A stretch of DNA of 64,000 bases from NCBI GenBank assembly GCA_015063085.1, contig SUTD01000001.1, positions 124,001 through 188,000 on the forward strand. Reading direction: 5' to 3'. The notes beneath the pieces were generated by a model. It saw only the letters and a list, made by a program, of their open reading frames with translations. It was not told where the DNA came from and ran no database searches. The position numbers and the translations under genes were made by a program. This DNA is from Methanocorpusculum parvum. Its GTDB lineage: Archaea; Halobacteriota; Methanomicrobia; Methanomicrobiales; Methanocorpusculaceae. Shown piece by piece: positions 17,932-27,238 of this stretch (the first letter of the stretch is position 1; every line of letters begins with the position of its first letter).

Positions 17932-19293
17932 TTAGCCGAACAGTACACTCTTGGCTTCGGTATATTCGTACACGAAGTCCATACCGTTTTCTCTGCCGAA
18001 TCCGGATTCGCTGACTCCGCCAAACGGCATCTCCGGCGGAAGAATCAGATGCTTATTTACCCAGACAACGCCTGCTTTTAACTCATCTGCATATTTGTGA
18101 GCGACAGCTAAGCGGTCTGTCCAGACCGATGAACCAAGACCGTATTTGGTGCTGTTGGCAATACTTACTGCTTCATCATCGGTTCTGAAAGGAATTACCG
18201 ACATCACCGGGCCGAAGATTTCCTCGGATACGGCATCCGCTACGACATCGCGTAAGAGAGTCGGGCGGTAGAAACAGCCGGCTCCATCGATGCGTTCTCC
18301 TCCGGTAACCAGCGTTCCTTCCTCATGGGTGACAATCCTGTCAACCGCATCGGAAACAGACCGAAGCTGGTCGGCATTGTTCAGCGGCCCCATCGTGTTT
18401 CCCAAAAGGCCGTCTCCAACAGAGATGCGTTCGATTAACTCCCTGGCTGCAGATACAAAGATGTCCTCGCAGTCCTCATGAACTAAAATCCGTTTGGCAG
18501 ATGTACAGACCTGCCCGCAGTTATAGAACCGGTGGCGGACAGCAGCTGCGGCCGCACGTTTGACATCCGCAGACTTTGTGACAATAAAGGCATCATTTCC
18601 GCCGAGCTCTAAATGAACCCGCTTCAGATTTCGTCCGGCAGACGAACCAACCTCCCGGCCGGCAGCAGTAGAACCCGTAAAGGAAACATGACGGACAAGC
18701 GGTTCTTCGATTAGGGCACGGCCGGTTTCATCTCCGTTTCCGGTGATGATCTGCAGGATATCCTCCGGGATTCCTGCCTCATGCAAAGCGTGTCCCAACG
18801 CCTGAACGGTAAGCGGGGCAGTGACCGAAGGTTTTACCAGAACCGGATTTCCGCAGGCAAGAGCAGCGCCCGCTTTCCACGCGAAGATGATAGCCGGCAT
18901 GTTCCAGGGAATAATGGCAGCACAAATACCGACCGGCTTTCGAATCACATTCAGGTATCCATAGTTTGGCAGGTTCAGTGCATCCCCTCTGATACTGCCG
19001 CAGACGGATGCGTAGTATTCGAAGACATGAGCCGCTCCCTGAATTTCGTTTTTTGCTTCGGCAAGCGGCTTTCCCTGCTCACGCGTCAGAAGTGATGCCA
19101 GGGCATCCTGACGGGCGCGAATCAGAGCAGCCGCATTTACGAGTCGTACTGCTCTGACGGAAGCGGCGGTATTTTCAAAGGCTTTTGCAGCTTCTGCGGC
19201 ACGTTCTGCTGCGGCTGATATATCTGAGGCGGAGAATACGGGAAGAGAAGAGATGTGTTCTCCGGTTGCAGGGTTTCGGACATCGAACATCAT
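17932..19293 (-). CDS. NAD(P)-dependent aldehyde dehydrogenase
   Basis: A 453-aa member of the aldehyde dehydrogenase superfamily. The catalytic cysteine is in FYNCGQVCTSAKR, the general-base glutamate in LELGGNDAF, and the Rossmann-type binding segment includes FTGSTAAGREVG and PWNMPAIIFAWKAG. The aldehyde substrate cannot be read from the sequence; succinate-semialdehyde or lactaldehyde types are closest in overall style. It converges with fen and is followed upstream by ogt at a 26-base gap on the same strand. Confidence 0.88.
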   Translation of the reverse strand: MMFDVRNPATGEHISSLPVFSASDISAAAERAAEAAKAFENTAASVRAVRLVNAAALIRARQDALASLLTREQGKPLAEAKNEIQGAAHVFEYYASVCGSIRGDALNLPNYGYLNVIRKPVGICAAIIPWNMPAIIFAWKAGAALACGNPVLVKPSVTAPLTVQALGHALHEAGIPEDILQIITGNGDETGRALIEEPLVRHVSFTGSTAAGREVGSSAGRNLKRVHLELGGNDAFIVTKSADVKRAAAAAVRHRFYNCGQVCTSAKRILVHEDCEDIFVSAARELIERISVGDGLLGNTMGPLNNADQLRSVSDAVDRIVTHEEGTLVTGGERIDGAGCFYRPTLLRDVVADAVSEEIFGPVMSVIPFRTDDEAVSIANSTKYGLGSSVWTDRLAVAHKYADELKAGVVWVNKHLILPPEMPFGGVSESGFGRENGMDFVYEYTEAKSVLFG

Positions 19294-19319
19294 GATTTGT
19301 TATAGGACGGGTTGGTATT

Positions 19320-19772
19320 TCAATATGAGGTTGGAGATAATTTCTTCGAAACCTTCTTTTCCATCGCAAGCAGTCCCTTCTTAATTTCAATGTCCGGAGA
19401 GAATCCGCCAAGCCCGTCTGTTCCAACAACTCTGTGGCACGGCACAATAAGCGGAGTCGGATTTCTGGACATTGCATTTCCAACAACGCGTGCATGGGTG
19501 CCTGCGGCCTCTGCAATTTCCCCGTATGTCCGCGTCTCCCCGTAGGGAATCAGTGATACCGCACGGTAAATCTCCGCATAAACCGAATCGCCCGCAAGAG
19601 CCGCGGATGTCAGCGGGGAAAAGTCCGTACCTTTTCCAGAAAGAAACTTCGTAAACGGTACCGGAACAGAACCGGCATTTGCTGTCCGCACAAACCGGAC
19701 GCGGAAAACGGTTGTCCCGTCCCAGTCAACCAAAACCTTCCAGAGCTGAAACGAACAGGAACCCGACTGCAT
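19320..19772 (-). CDS. ogt: Methylated-DNA--protein-cysteine methyltransferase
   Basis: A suicide repair protein (150 aa) that moves the methyl group from O6-methylguanine to its own cysteine. The active-site motif LIVPCHRVVG is intact, as is the helix-turn-helix region YGEIAEAAGTHARVVGNAMSRNP. It directly follows the XPD-like helicase gene (stop and start are adjacent bases), giving a DNA-repair gene pair. Confidence 0.93.
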   Translation of the reverse strand: MQSGSCSFQLWKVLVDWDGTTVFRVRFVRTANAGSVPVPFTKFLSGKGTDFSPLTSAALAGDSVYAEIYRAVSLIPYGETRTYGEIAEAAGTHARVVGNAMSRNPTPLIVPCHRVVGTDGLGGFSPDIEIKKGLLAMEKKVSKKLSPTSY

Positions 19773-21785
19773 TTATGCATCCCACGAAGAAAGCAAGGCT
19801 TTCACTTCTGCTGCCGTACAGCGTTTCATTTCCTGCTGCATCCAGGGAGACACACCGGCAAAGATTTCCGGACTGAAGAACCGCTGATCGCCCAGAATCA
19901 AAACCCCGCGGTCAGTCTCTGTCCGAAGAACACGACCCAAGGCCTGCATCGATTTGTTAATAGCCGGAAGCGTATATGCAATAAACTCCCCCTGCTCACC
20001 AAACTTGCGTTTGAAATAGCTGTTCACCATACGCCTGACAGGCGTAAACGGAGCGAGCGGAAGGCCGATAACCATCGCAGCAGTCATCTGATCACCGCGA
20101 TAGTCAAGCCCTTCGCTCCACTTTCCTCCGCATACCGCAAACATAATCCCGGACTTCCTCTTAGACGGGAGACTGACAAACTCTTTCAGTGCCTCGGTTG
20201 CCTCGGCAGACTCACGCGGTTCAATAAAGACAACCTTGTTTCTGATGCGGGATGCACAGGCGTTGGCAAACTGCGTCTGAAGCTGATAGGACGGGAAGTA
20301 CACCGCAACATTTCCCGGCAGTCTGGAAAATGCCATGATGTACTCCTCGATAGCCTTCGTATTCTCCGCATTCTGACGTTTGGAAAAGGCCGTCGTGATA
20401 TCGGAAGCGCCAAGAACCATACGGTTCTCCTTCGGGAACGAGTTCGCAAGAGAAATCGTCTCCACCGGCATATCACCGAAATAATATCTGCGGTAGGCAT
20501 CAACCGGAGACAACGTTCCGCTGATGAGAACCGTTGCCGCATGCTTGGATGCTAACTCCTGCAGCCGGTCTGCCGGATCGATGTTTCTGACCTCAAGCGT
20601 GATTGTCTCCGCATCCTTCGTGTACACGGTCAGAAACGCAGAATTGGTCGAGGAACGGTACAGACGGATTAAGAACTCGCAGAGCTTCTCGATTGCCGTT
20701 TCCCGGAAGTCGCCTTTTTCGATGCTCATGGTGTGCAGAGCTTCTTTTATGGCGATGACGTCCTCCATCATATCGTCCGGTTTGGTGTAGAGCGAACCGC
20801 GGATAATAATCCGGTTGAAAATCTCCGGATCGAACCAGTCTTCAACCTCGGTAGACCGCCGAAGACCATCCATGAACTGCGCAATACGCGGAAGAATATG
20901 GAAAATCGCCTCGCTTCCCCGAACCCGCTCCCGAAGCCCGGCAAGCTCAGAGGCGGCTGCTTCAATGTCGGACTCGCGAATCCGGATACTCTCGATGGTC
21001 TGTACCACATCGCCTAAGTTATGGGCTTCATCCAGGAGCAGAATGACATTCTTCTCCTCGCATCCGAGATTTACATAGAGCTGTTCGCGGATTTCATCAT
21101 TGAACAGGTGGTAATAATTACAGATGAGAACATCCGCCCCTTTGGCCGCCGAGAGCATTAAGTCATACGGACAGCAGCGTCCGGCAAAGGAATGCAGGTC
21201 TGCAGGAGTTACCACTTTTTTCTGTGCAGTCTCGGATTTTTTGCGGAGATCCGGAGACGGAACCATGCGGCGTCCTCCTTCTTCGGAGGGGACAAACACA
21301 CGGCTGTTGACAAAGTAGGGACAGATAAGCGGATGGTCTTTGTCCTGCCGGGCAATCTGATCGCGGATAACCTTATCCTGAGACGGGTCATACGAACCGC
21401 GCTCTGCTCTCTGCTGCATCAGCGATGTGGTAAAGGCTTTGACGCCTTCACATCTGCGGTACACATCCCCGTATCCGCCGAGAGGGCACATATTTCCCTT
21501 GCCGATCAGGTACGTGAACTTTAAGTCCCGCTGTTTTTTGAGACGAATCATATCAAGCTCGCGGATGAAAATCTGCAGCTGGGAGATGGTTCGAACAGCA
21601 ATGATAATTTTTTTGCCGGCTGATTTTGCAAGGAGCGCTGAGACAACACTGGATTTTCCGCTTCCGGTTGGTGCATCTATGAGAAGGACGCTGTTATCTG
21701 CAGCAGCACGGGCGGCAGCTGCAAGCATCTCCTGCTGATTTTTCCGATAACCCTGATAGGGGAAGTAATCTGATATATCCGGCAT
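19773..21785 (-). CDS. XPD/Rad3-like iron-sulfur DNA helicase
   Basis: A 670-aa SF2 helicase. Walker A is APTGSGKSS, motif II is DEAH (LLLDEAHNLGDVV), and the four Fe-S cluster cysteines occur in GNMCPLG, YRRCEGV, LICPYF and GRCCPYD. C-terminal motifs include VCGGKWSEGLDYRG and QALGRVLRTETDRG. It unwinds DNA 5' to 3' in repair. The frame is open 15 codons further, but the ATG at 21783-21785 (MPDISDYFPYQGYRKNQ) matches the usual XPD start. It is followed at once by ogt. Confidence 0.9.
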   Translation of the reverse strand: MPDISDYFPYQGYRKNQQEMLAAAARAAADNSVLLIDAPTGSGKSSVVSALLAKSAGKKIIIAVRTISQLQIFIRELDMIRLKKQRDLKFTYLIGKGNMCPLGGYGDVYRRCEGVKAFTTSLMQQRAERGSYDPSQDKVIRDQIARQDKDHPLICPYFVNSRVFVPSEEGGRRMVPSPDLRKKSETAQKKVVTPADLHSFAGRCCPYDLMLSAAKGADVLICNYYHLFNDEIREQLYVNLGCEEKNVILLLDEAHNLGDVVQTIESIRIRESDIEAAASELAGLRERVRGSEAIFHILPRIAQFMDGLRRSTEVEDWFDPEIFNRIIIRGSLYTKPDDMMEDVIAIKEALHTMSIEKGDFRETAIEKLCEFLIRLYRSSTNSAFLTVYTKDAETITLEVRNIDPADRLQELASKHAATVLISGTLSPVDAYRRYYFGDMPVETISLANSFPKENRMVLGASDITTAFSKRQNAENTKAIEEYIMAFSRLPGNVAVYFPSYQLQTQFANACASRIRNKVVFIEPRESAEATEALKEFVSLPSKRKSGIMFAVCGGKWSEGLDYRGDQMTAAMVIGLPLAPFTPVRRMVNSYFKRKFGEQGEFIAYTLPAINKSMQALGRVLRTETDRGVLILGDQRFFSPEIFAGVSPWMQQEMKRCTAAEVKALLSSWDA

Positions 21786-21891
21786 ACGCTGTATTAGTAT
21801 TAGTCTCTGCGGAGATATTAATCCCATCACACAAATCAGCGAAAAGAAGCAAACATGTTAACAATACCAAGAACCAACATATATACAGCAT

Positions 21892-22335
21892 ATGATCACC
21901 ATCCGGAATTTTACTGACAGCGATTACCAGGTTCTTTGTGAGCTTGACGCTCCGATGTTTTCCGGCATGGGAGGGCCGATTCTCTTCCGCCACATACAGG
22001 AGCTTTTCGGCGAACTGTTCTTCGTTGCTGAGTTTGAAGGGAAAATTATCGGATATGTGTTAGGCGGAGTGCATCTCGAAGACGCAAAAAAAGGAAAACT
22101 CATCCGCATCGGAGTATCCCACGGATACCAGAGAAAAGAATGCGGAACAAAACTGACTGAGGCACTTTTTGCACAGATGAAAAAGCGCGGAGTAAAATCC
22201 GTTCACGTAACCGTATCCGAGGAGAATCTGCCGGCACTGTCGTTCTATACAAAAATCGGGTTTACGAAAACCGAAGAGCGGGAGAACTACTTCTACCCGG
22301 ACATCCCGCGTCTGGTTCTCGAAAAAGTATTATAA
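21892..22335 (+). CDS. GNAT-family N-acetyltransferase
   Basis: A 147-aa acetyltransferase of the RimI style. The acetyl-CoA loop reads RIGVSHGYQRKECGTKL, with the Q/R-x-x-G-x-G/A pattern relaxed to RKECG. The C terminus ALSFYTKIGFTKTEERENYFYP is typical of RimI relatives. The substrate is not predictable. It is divergent from the XPD gene, with TATA-like sequences in the 106-base gap (CATATATACAG just above the ATG). Confidence 0.85.
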   Translation: MITIRNFTDSDYQVLCELDAPMFSGMGGPILFRHIQELFGELFFVAEFEGKIIGYVLGGVHLEDAKKGKLIRIGVSHGYQRKECGTKLTEALFAQMKKRGVKSVHVTVSEENLPALSFYTKIGFTKTEERENYFYPDIPRLVLEKVL

Positions 22336-22401
22336 TCAGATTTTTTCAAAAAAACTATTTTGGGAGCAGAACTCCCGGTAAATAATTGAATAAAAGAAGG
22401 A

Positions 22402-23961
22402 TTACTCCTTCTTCTCATCCTTTGGGAACATGAAAAATCCGGTGTAGGTCTTCTCTAATGCCTCTTCCGAGTTCTTCTTGGTGAGCAGACTTACCACAAC
22501 CATCGCGATGATTGCGATGACAAACGAGTAAATCGAGAAGTGCATCGGAAGTGCCGGACCGAGCTTGAAGTAACTGTAGCATCCAAATCCGAGTGCTGCA
22601 ATGATACCGCATGCCATCGAAGCAATAGCTCCAGCGGCGGTTGCTCTCTTCCAGTAGAGACCGGCAAGCAGCGGGACAGCGAATGCGGAAAGCATCATTC
22701 CGATACCAAGCCAGATTAAGAATGCAAGCATCTCCGGCGGGTTGATTGCGAGGATAAGCGAGATTGCTGCGGCTAAGAAGACACAGATCTGACTGATTCT
22801 GACAACCTGTCTCTCGGTTGCCTTTGGCCTAAGCATCGTCTTGAAGATGTTCCAGGAGAAGTCAGTACCGATTGTCAGCATTAACCGGTCGGTGGTGGAC
22901 ATAACTGCCGCTAAGACAATCACCGCAAAGAGTGCGGTAATCAGAATGGTCGGACTTGCCGCCTGGATACCGTAGAGCAGAGCAGCACTCGGATTTGCCA
23001 TCACAGCAGCAGACGCCTCAGCCCCAAGAGCCCCGGTTTCTGCCAGAGCACGGACGGCAAAGCCGCTGATTTTAACCAGCATCATGATTACCACATAGAT
23101 ACCGAATGCAACAAGCGGAGACCACTTGAAGTAGGAAGCCTTCTTTGCTGCAAACACGTTGGATAAGACGTGCGGAGCACAGGCAAGACCTACCATCAGC
23201 ATAATACCAAACGATACTAAGTATTCAGGAGTACAGTATGCGTATGCTGCATAGTTTGTCTCGAACCACGGCATAACGAGGTTCGGGTCGATGGATGCCA
23301 GGACATCATTAATCGCAGTCATACCGCCTGCGTAGCTGATAATGAACGGGGCAACAAGCAGAACACCGAAGATTAAAATCAGTCCCTGCACAAGACCAGT
23401 CCAGGAAACCGCGTAGAGACCGCCGATAACTGTGTACACAGTAATAATAACACCAGCGATTAACAGAGCCTGCCAGTGTTCCAGACCGAATGCCCACATC
23501 AGAACAACGCTGATTGCCGTGTACTGACCGACTAAGTAAATCAGAGAGACGATAATACTTGCAAATGCAGATAATGCGCGAAGTTCACGGTTGTTTTCAT
23601 ATCTCAGGGCAAAATAGTCAGCAACGGTCATACATCCTTCTTTTCTTCCAATTTTGTTCAGTTTTGAACCGAAGAAGATGATACAGAAAGATGCTGCAAG
23701 CGGCACAAAAATCTGTTCCCAGATTCCCGGCCATCCTGACTTAAAGCCGAACTCGCTTGTTCCAATCAGCGTCATTCCGCTGCAGATGGAACAGACGATA
23801 AGAAGCGTAAAGAGCCAGAACCCAAGGTTTCTTCCCGCTAAGATGTAGTCCTCGGAGTTCTTGATTTTCTTTGAAGCCCATACTCCGATACCTAAGAGTA
23901 CAACAAAGTACACAATCATTAAGACCAGAGTAATCAGGGTAGTTCCTTCTCCAAGCGCCAT
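22402..23961 (-). CDS. Sodium:solute symporter (SSS family)
   Basis: A 519-aa protein with about 13 transmembrane segments. Family signatures include EDYILAGRNLGFWLFTLLIVCSICSG, the sodium-site region GQYTAISVVLMWAFG, and GGLYAVSWTGLVQGLILI. The closest style is the pantothenate/proline/acetate permease group, but the solute is not determined. The ATG overlaps the stop of a 37-aa partner gene, and a lysine/glutamate tail (DEKKE) ends the protein. Confidence 0.88.
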   Translation of the reverse strand: MALGEGTTLITLVLMIVYFVVLLGIGVWASKKIKNSEDYILAGRNLGFWLFTLLIVCSICSGMTLIGTSEFGFKSGWPGIWEQIFVPLAASFCIIFFGSKLNKIGRKEGCMTVADYFALRYENNRELRALSAFASIIVSLIYLVGQYTAISVVLMWAFGLEHWQALLIAGVIITVYTVIGGLYAVSWTGLVQGLILIFGVLLVAPFIISYAGGMTAINDVLASIDPNLVMPWFETNYAAYAYCTPEYLVSFGIMLMVGLACAPHVLSNVFAAKKASYFKWSPLVAFGIYVVIMMLVKISGFAVRALAETGALGAEASAAVMANPSAALLYGIQAASPTILITALFAVIVLAAVMSTTDRLMLTIGTDFSWNIFKTMLRPKATERQVVRISQICVFLAAAISLILAINPPEMLAFLIWLGIGMMLSAFAVPLLAGLYWKRATAAGAIASMACGIIAALGFGCYSYFKLGPALPMHFSIYSFVIAIIAMVVVSLLTKKNSEEALEKTYTGFFMFPKDEKKE

Positions 23962-24074
23962 TAGTTATCCTCCACCTTCGGGTATATGATACCCCACAGT
24001 ATCAGGAGAACTAGTACCAGAATAATGGTTCCGCCAACGGCAAAGACCGTCAGCTCAGGTAATCCCAATATCAT
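23961..24074 (-). CDS. 37-aa symporter small accessory membrane protein
   Basis: A tiny gene found by reading the minus strand upstream of the symporter: ATG at 24072-24074, TAA at 23961-23963. The product begins MILGLPELTVFAVGGT and is nearly all one transmembrane helix followed by YPKVEDN. Its stop shares a base with the symporter ATG (TAATG), so the two are made together. Small one-helix partners of this kind precede several SSS transporters. A TATA-like ATGTTATATG lies about 20 bases above the start. Confidence 0.75.
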   Translation of the reverse strand: MILGLPELTVFAVGGTIILVLVLLILWGIIYPKVEDN

Positions 24075-24165
24075 ACATACATATGACACGTGTTGACATA
24101 TAACATGAACGGTTCGAATGGGGAAAAAGTCTCAGGAACAGGTCTGAAAAAAAGAAGATGCGGGG

Positions 24166-24939
24166 TTAAATACGGATGTATTTTCCAACGCGCAGGATTC
24201 CCTTTGCATTTCTGTGTGCAAGGTCTCCTTCGAACTCGGTTAATGTGTGTCCCTCAACAGAGACCGTTCCCTTCTCACGGAAGGTTGCAAGGAAGTCGGT
24301 AACAGTTCCAAAGATATCGGCAACGCCTGCAAACATATCTCCGCACGGCATTAATGCATCTCCTTCAATGATTAAGTGTCCGCCTTTCATGTTGGCTCCT
24401 GCATGGATTCCGGCATTTCCTTTAACGCGGACGGTACCGCCAAAGAGACACTCGGCACAGTAATCTCCGACGTTTCCTTCAACAAGGATTTCTCCGCCCC
24501 GCATTCCTTTTCTGCCGCCGCGGTATCCGGAACCGCAGTAGTTTGCGGCATTTCCGTGACAGACAATTTTTCCGCCGAGCATCTCGCGGCCGAGCCAGTC
24601 GCCTGCATGTCCCATGATTTCAATCTCGCCTCCGGTCATGAAATCTCCGCAGTGCATACCGATATCACCTTCGACGATGATTTTTCCAGCCGTCATGTAC
24701 TCGCCGACACGTTTTACCCGGCTGCAGTCTCCAACCAGGATGATTTCGGTTGTCGCAGGTCCTGCGGCTTCTCCGTCGACTCTGATGTCGAAGACGTCAG
24801 TAATCTTCTTCTTCTCGTTTCCAACGAAAATGGAGAGGTCAATGGTCTTTGACATCGTCTCCGGACAGATTGCTTCTGCTTCGATTGGAAGACGGCAGTC
24901 TGCCATCTCTTCTCTCATGATAAGAGTAATTCGTCTCAT
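24166..24939 (-). CDS. fwdC: Formylmethanofuran dehydrogenase subunit C
   Basis: A 257-aa subunit of the enzyme that reduces CO2 and methanofuran to formylmethanofuran, the first step of methanogenesis. It is built of repeated beta-helix turns with GD/GG-type motifs (VEGDIGMHCGDFMTGG, IMGHAGDWLGREMLGG, VEGNVGDYCAECLFGG, VKGNAGIHAGANMKGG), as in FwdC and the C-terminal domain of glutamate synthase. It overlaps fwdA by 4 bases (ATGA) and is the last gene of the eha-fwd run. Whether it is the tungsten or molybdenum isoform cannot be told from this subunit. Confidence 0.93.
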   Translation of the reverse strand: MRRITLIMREEMADCRLPIEAEAICPETMSKTIDLSIFVGNEKKKITDVFDIRVDGEAAGPATTEIILVGDCSRVKRVGEYMTAGKIIVEGDIGMHCGDFMTGGEIEIMGHAGDWLGREMLGGKIVCHGNAANYCGSGYRGGRKGMRGGEILVEGNVGDYCAECLFGGTVRVKGNAGIHAGANMKGGHLIIEGDALMPCGDMFAGVADIFGTVTDFLATFREKGTVSVEGHTLTEFEGDLAHRNAKGILRVGKYIRI

Positions 24940-26639
24940 AATGCAGTCTCCGTTTCAATCTTCATACTGCGTTTGATGTAGTACTTCTCGTCAACCGGAT
25001 AGTTCTCCATTCTGACTGTGTAGTACTTCTCAAAGACACTGATAAGCTCCGGATCGTTGCTCATCTCATATGCTGCAGGAACCTTTGGTGAGCACCAGAA
25101 GGTTCTGTTTAAGTCGTCTGCGAGGATTACATCATCGCGGGAGACAAGAACTCCGCCTTTCATGGTGAATCTGGTCTGGGCAAATCCGCGGATGATTTCT
25201 GCGTACTGCTTGGACGGGTCAATCTTATCCGGTTTGATTGGATAGACTGCGATATCTGCGTCCGCTCCAACGCCTAAGTGACCTTTTCCAAACTGGTCAA
25301 GACCTAAGGCTCTTGCCTGTCCTGCACGGGTCATGACTGCAATCTCCTCGAATCCGAGTTCGCGGTCGAGAGCAGCTAAGCAGGTACGCTTGCCGGTACT
25401 CTTGTGAACGGTTGCAAACTCTTTGTCGCGGTACTCTTTGCTCATGAGAAGTCCGATGATTTCCGGATACTTTACAAACGGAGCACCGTTTGGATTGTCG
25501 GTTGTAAGCAGACACTGCCAGGGGTTTTCAACGAGTAACGCAAGCTCTAAACCAATCGCCCACATGATACTGTTGACGAGGTTCTTTCTGCGGTACATTA
25601 CCGGAATGACACCGGACGCTGTTTCCATCTCGACATCATGGTTACTCCACTTGTCCTGGTGGAGACGGTAGAGGTTGAACTCCATCGGACCGTCTGCGGT
25701 CATGGTGGTGGTTCTTCCAAACATAACCTGTCCCATGTCGATGGTAATCTGCGGACGGCGGTTTACCATGTTCGAGACAGGTTCACTCTTGGAACAGAAG
25801 TCAGACCATCCGGAACCTCCGTACGAGTGGAACTGTACGTGGGTTAAGTATGCTGTCTGGCGTTTCTCGTTTAAGTCCGGGACAAGCCCCATCGTTCCGA
25901 TGGTACAGGTGTAGTTTCCGGGCTTTCCTAAGTTGTTGCAGTGGAGGTGAATCGAGTGCGGCAGTCCAAGCATCTCGTTTGCCTCAATCATGCCGGTGAT
26001 AAACTCAGCAGGAGAGAGGTCGAAGGTTGGAATCGGTTTTCTGATACACTCAACGTTTTTACCCCAGCTCCACATCTCAGCGCCTAACGGATTGGTGAGT
26101 TTGACCCCATATCCTTTGACCGCATTCAGTCTCCAGGCAATAAGTCCTGCGGCACGCTTTACGTCTCCGTTGGCGATTGCCCGCATGACTTCCCAGTCAC
26201 CGTCAAAGAGCGTTAAGACCAGACCGTCCTGAAGCGGGGTGTGTCTGAACTCTTCGTGCGTGTGACGTGCCTCTAACGGGGCCATGGCACCTTCGGTTAA
26301 GGTGGTGTATCCCATGTGGGCATAGCGGTAACTGTTTCCGTAGGTGGTCGGGATACTGTATCCGGATACCGCACGCATACCGTTGTTTCTCGGGGCACGG
26401 CCTGCACGCATGTCTTCTGGGCTCATGTAGCGGCCGAAGTTTACCTTGGTTCCGCAGATGTGGGTGTGTGAGTCAATTCCTCCGGGGAGAGTGAGACATC
26501 CGCCTGCATCGATTACCTCGGCGTTTGCAGACGGCTCTTCTGCGATTTTTCCGTCAACAACATAGATATCGCGGATCTCTCCGGCAACATTGTTTGCCGG
26601 GTCATATACACAGGCATTTTTGATGATATAGTCAGTCAT
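24936..26639 (-). CDS. fwdA: Formylmethanofuran dehydrogenase subunit A
   Basis: Amidohydrolase-fold subunit (567 aa) that condenses formate with methanofuran at a binuclear zinc site. Metal-site and family blocks are LPGGIDSHTHICG, SIHLHCNNLGKPGNYTC, FHSYGGSGWSDFCSK and LLTTDNPNGAPF. An upstream ATG exists 27 codons earlier in frame, but the ATG at 26637-26639 (MTDYIIKNACVYDPANN) fits the family and overlaps the ferredoxin gene's stop by 4 bases. Subunits B and D, which carry the Mo/W site, are not in the window. Confidence 0.93.
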   Translation of the reverse strand: MTDYIIKNACVYDPANNVAGEIRDIYVVDGKIAEEPSANAEVIDAGGCLTLPGGIDSHTHICGTKVNFGRYMSPEDMRAGRAPRNNGMRAVSGYSIPTTYGNSYRYAHMGYTTLTEGAMAPLEARHTHEEFRHTPLQDGLVLTLFDGDWEVMRAIANGDVKRAAGLIAWRLNAVKGYGVKLTNPLGAEMWSWGKNVECIRKPIPTFDLSPAEFITGMIEANEMLGLPHSIHLHCNNLGKPGNYTCTIGTMGLVPDLNEKRQTAYLTHVQFHSYGGSGWSDFCSKSEPVSNMVNRRPQITIDMGQVMFGRTTTMTADGPMEFNLYRLHQDKWSNHDVEMETASGVIPVMYRRKNLVNSIMWAIGLELALLVENPWQCLLTTDNPNGAPFVKYPEIIGLLMSKEYRDKEFATVHKSTGKRTCLAALDRELGFEEIAVMTRAGQARALGLDQFGKGHLGVGADADIAVYPIKPDKIDPSKQYAEIIRGFAQTRFTMKGGVLVSRDDVILADDLNRTFWCSPKVPAAYEMSNDPELISVFEKYYTVRMENYPVDEKYYIKRSMKIETETAL

Positions 26640-27235
26640 TTGTATGCCTCCTGTACTGCCTGAACAGTTCTGACAACGTGGATGGACTGGTTTGGACAGG
26701 TGTCCATGCAGACCTTGCATCCTTTGCAGAGGTCATTGTGGAGAACTTTGTTCTTTCCGCGCTCAACACGCATTAAGACATCATCAGACATGGCTGTTCC
26801 GCCGGCTCCGATGTGCGGGTCGATTTCGCGGTTTGCAGGGCATGCAGTACTGCAGTTTCCGCATCCCATACACGTCTCTTCATCAACGATTACTGTGTAC
26901 TCGTGGATGAACTCAAGTCCTTCGAGACGTTTCTTGTCAAGGATGTTTCCGGATGTTAAGACCTCTTCCGGACATGCTTCGACACAGTATCCGCAGCGGA
27001 CGCAGTGTCCGTAGGTGATGTACGGAACCCATTTGCCGTTTTCTGAAATGACATCGATTGCTCCCTGACAGGGGCAGATCATTTTGCAGGAGAGACAGTT
27101 GGTACATTCTTTTCCGGTAATCTGCGGGAAGTCGCGGAAGTACGGCGGGTTGTTCAGCGGGGCAGTCTTTGCGAAGAAGAACGTCTTAAGCCACGACGGG
27201 CGTAAGAACTCTTTGAGGTAGGATAACACAGACAT
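26636..27235 (-). CDS. Ferredoxin subunit with four [4Fe-4S] motifs (EhaP-like)
   Basis: A 199-aa iron-sulfur protein with four CxxCxxCxxxCP clusters: CTNCLSCKMICP, CVRCGYCVEACP, CMGCGNCSTACP and CKGCKVCMDTCP. It lies between the hydrogenase large subunit and fwdA and overlaps fwdA, so it is the natural electron carrier between Eha and formylmethanofuran dehydrogenase. In Methanothermobacter the corresponding position is taken by polyferredoxins EhaP and EhaQ; this one is shorter, so the name is tentative. Confidence 0.85.
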   Translation of the reverse strand: MSVLSYLKEFLRPSWLKTFFFAKTAPLNNPPYFRDFPQITGKECTNCLSCKMICPCQGAIDVISENGKWVPYITYGHCVRCGYCVEACPEEVLTSGNILDKKRLEGLEFIHEYTVIVDEETCMGCGNCSTACPANREIDPHIGAGGTAMSDDVLMRVERGKNKVLHNDLCKGCKVCMDTCPNQSIHVVRTVQAVQEAYK

Positions 27236-27238
27236 TGC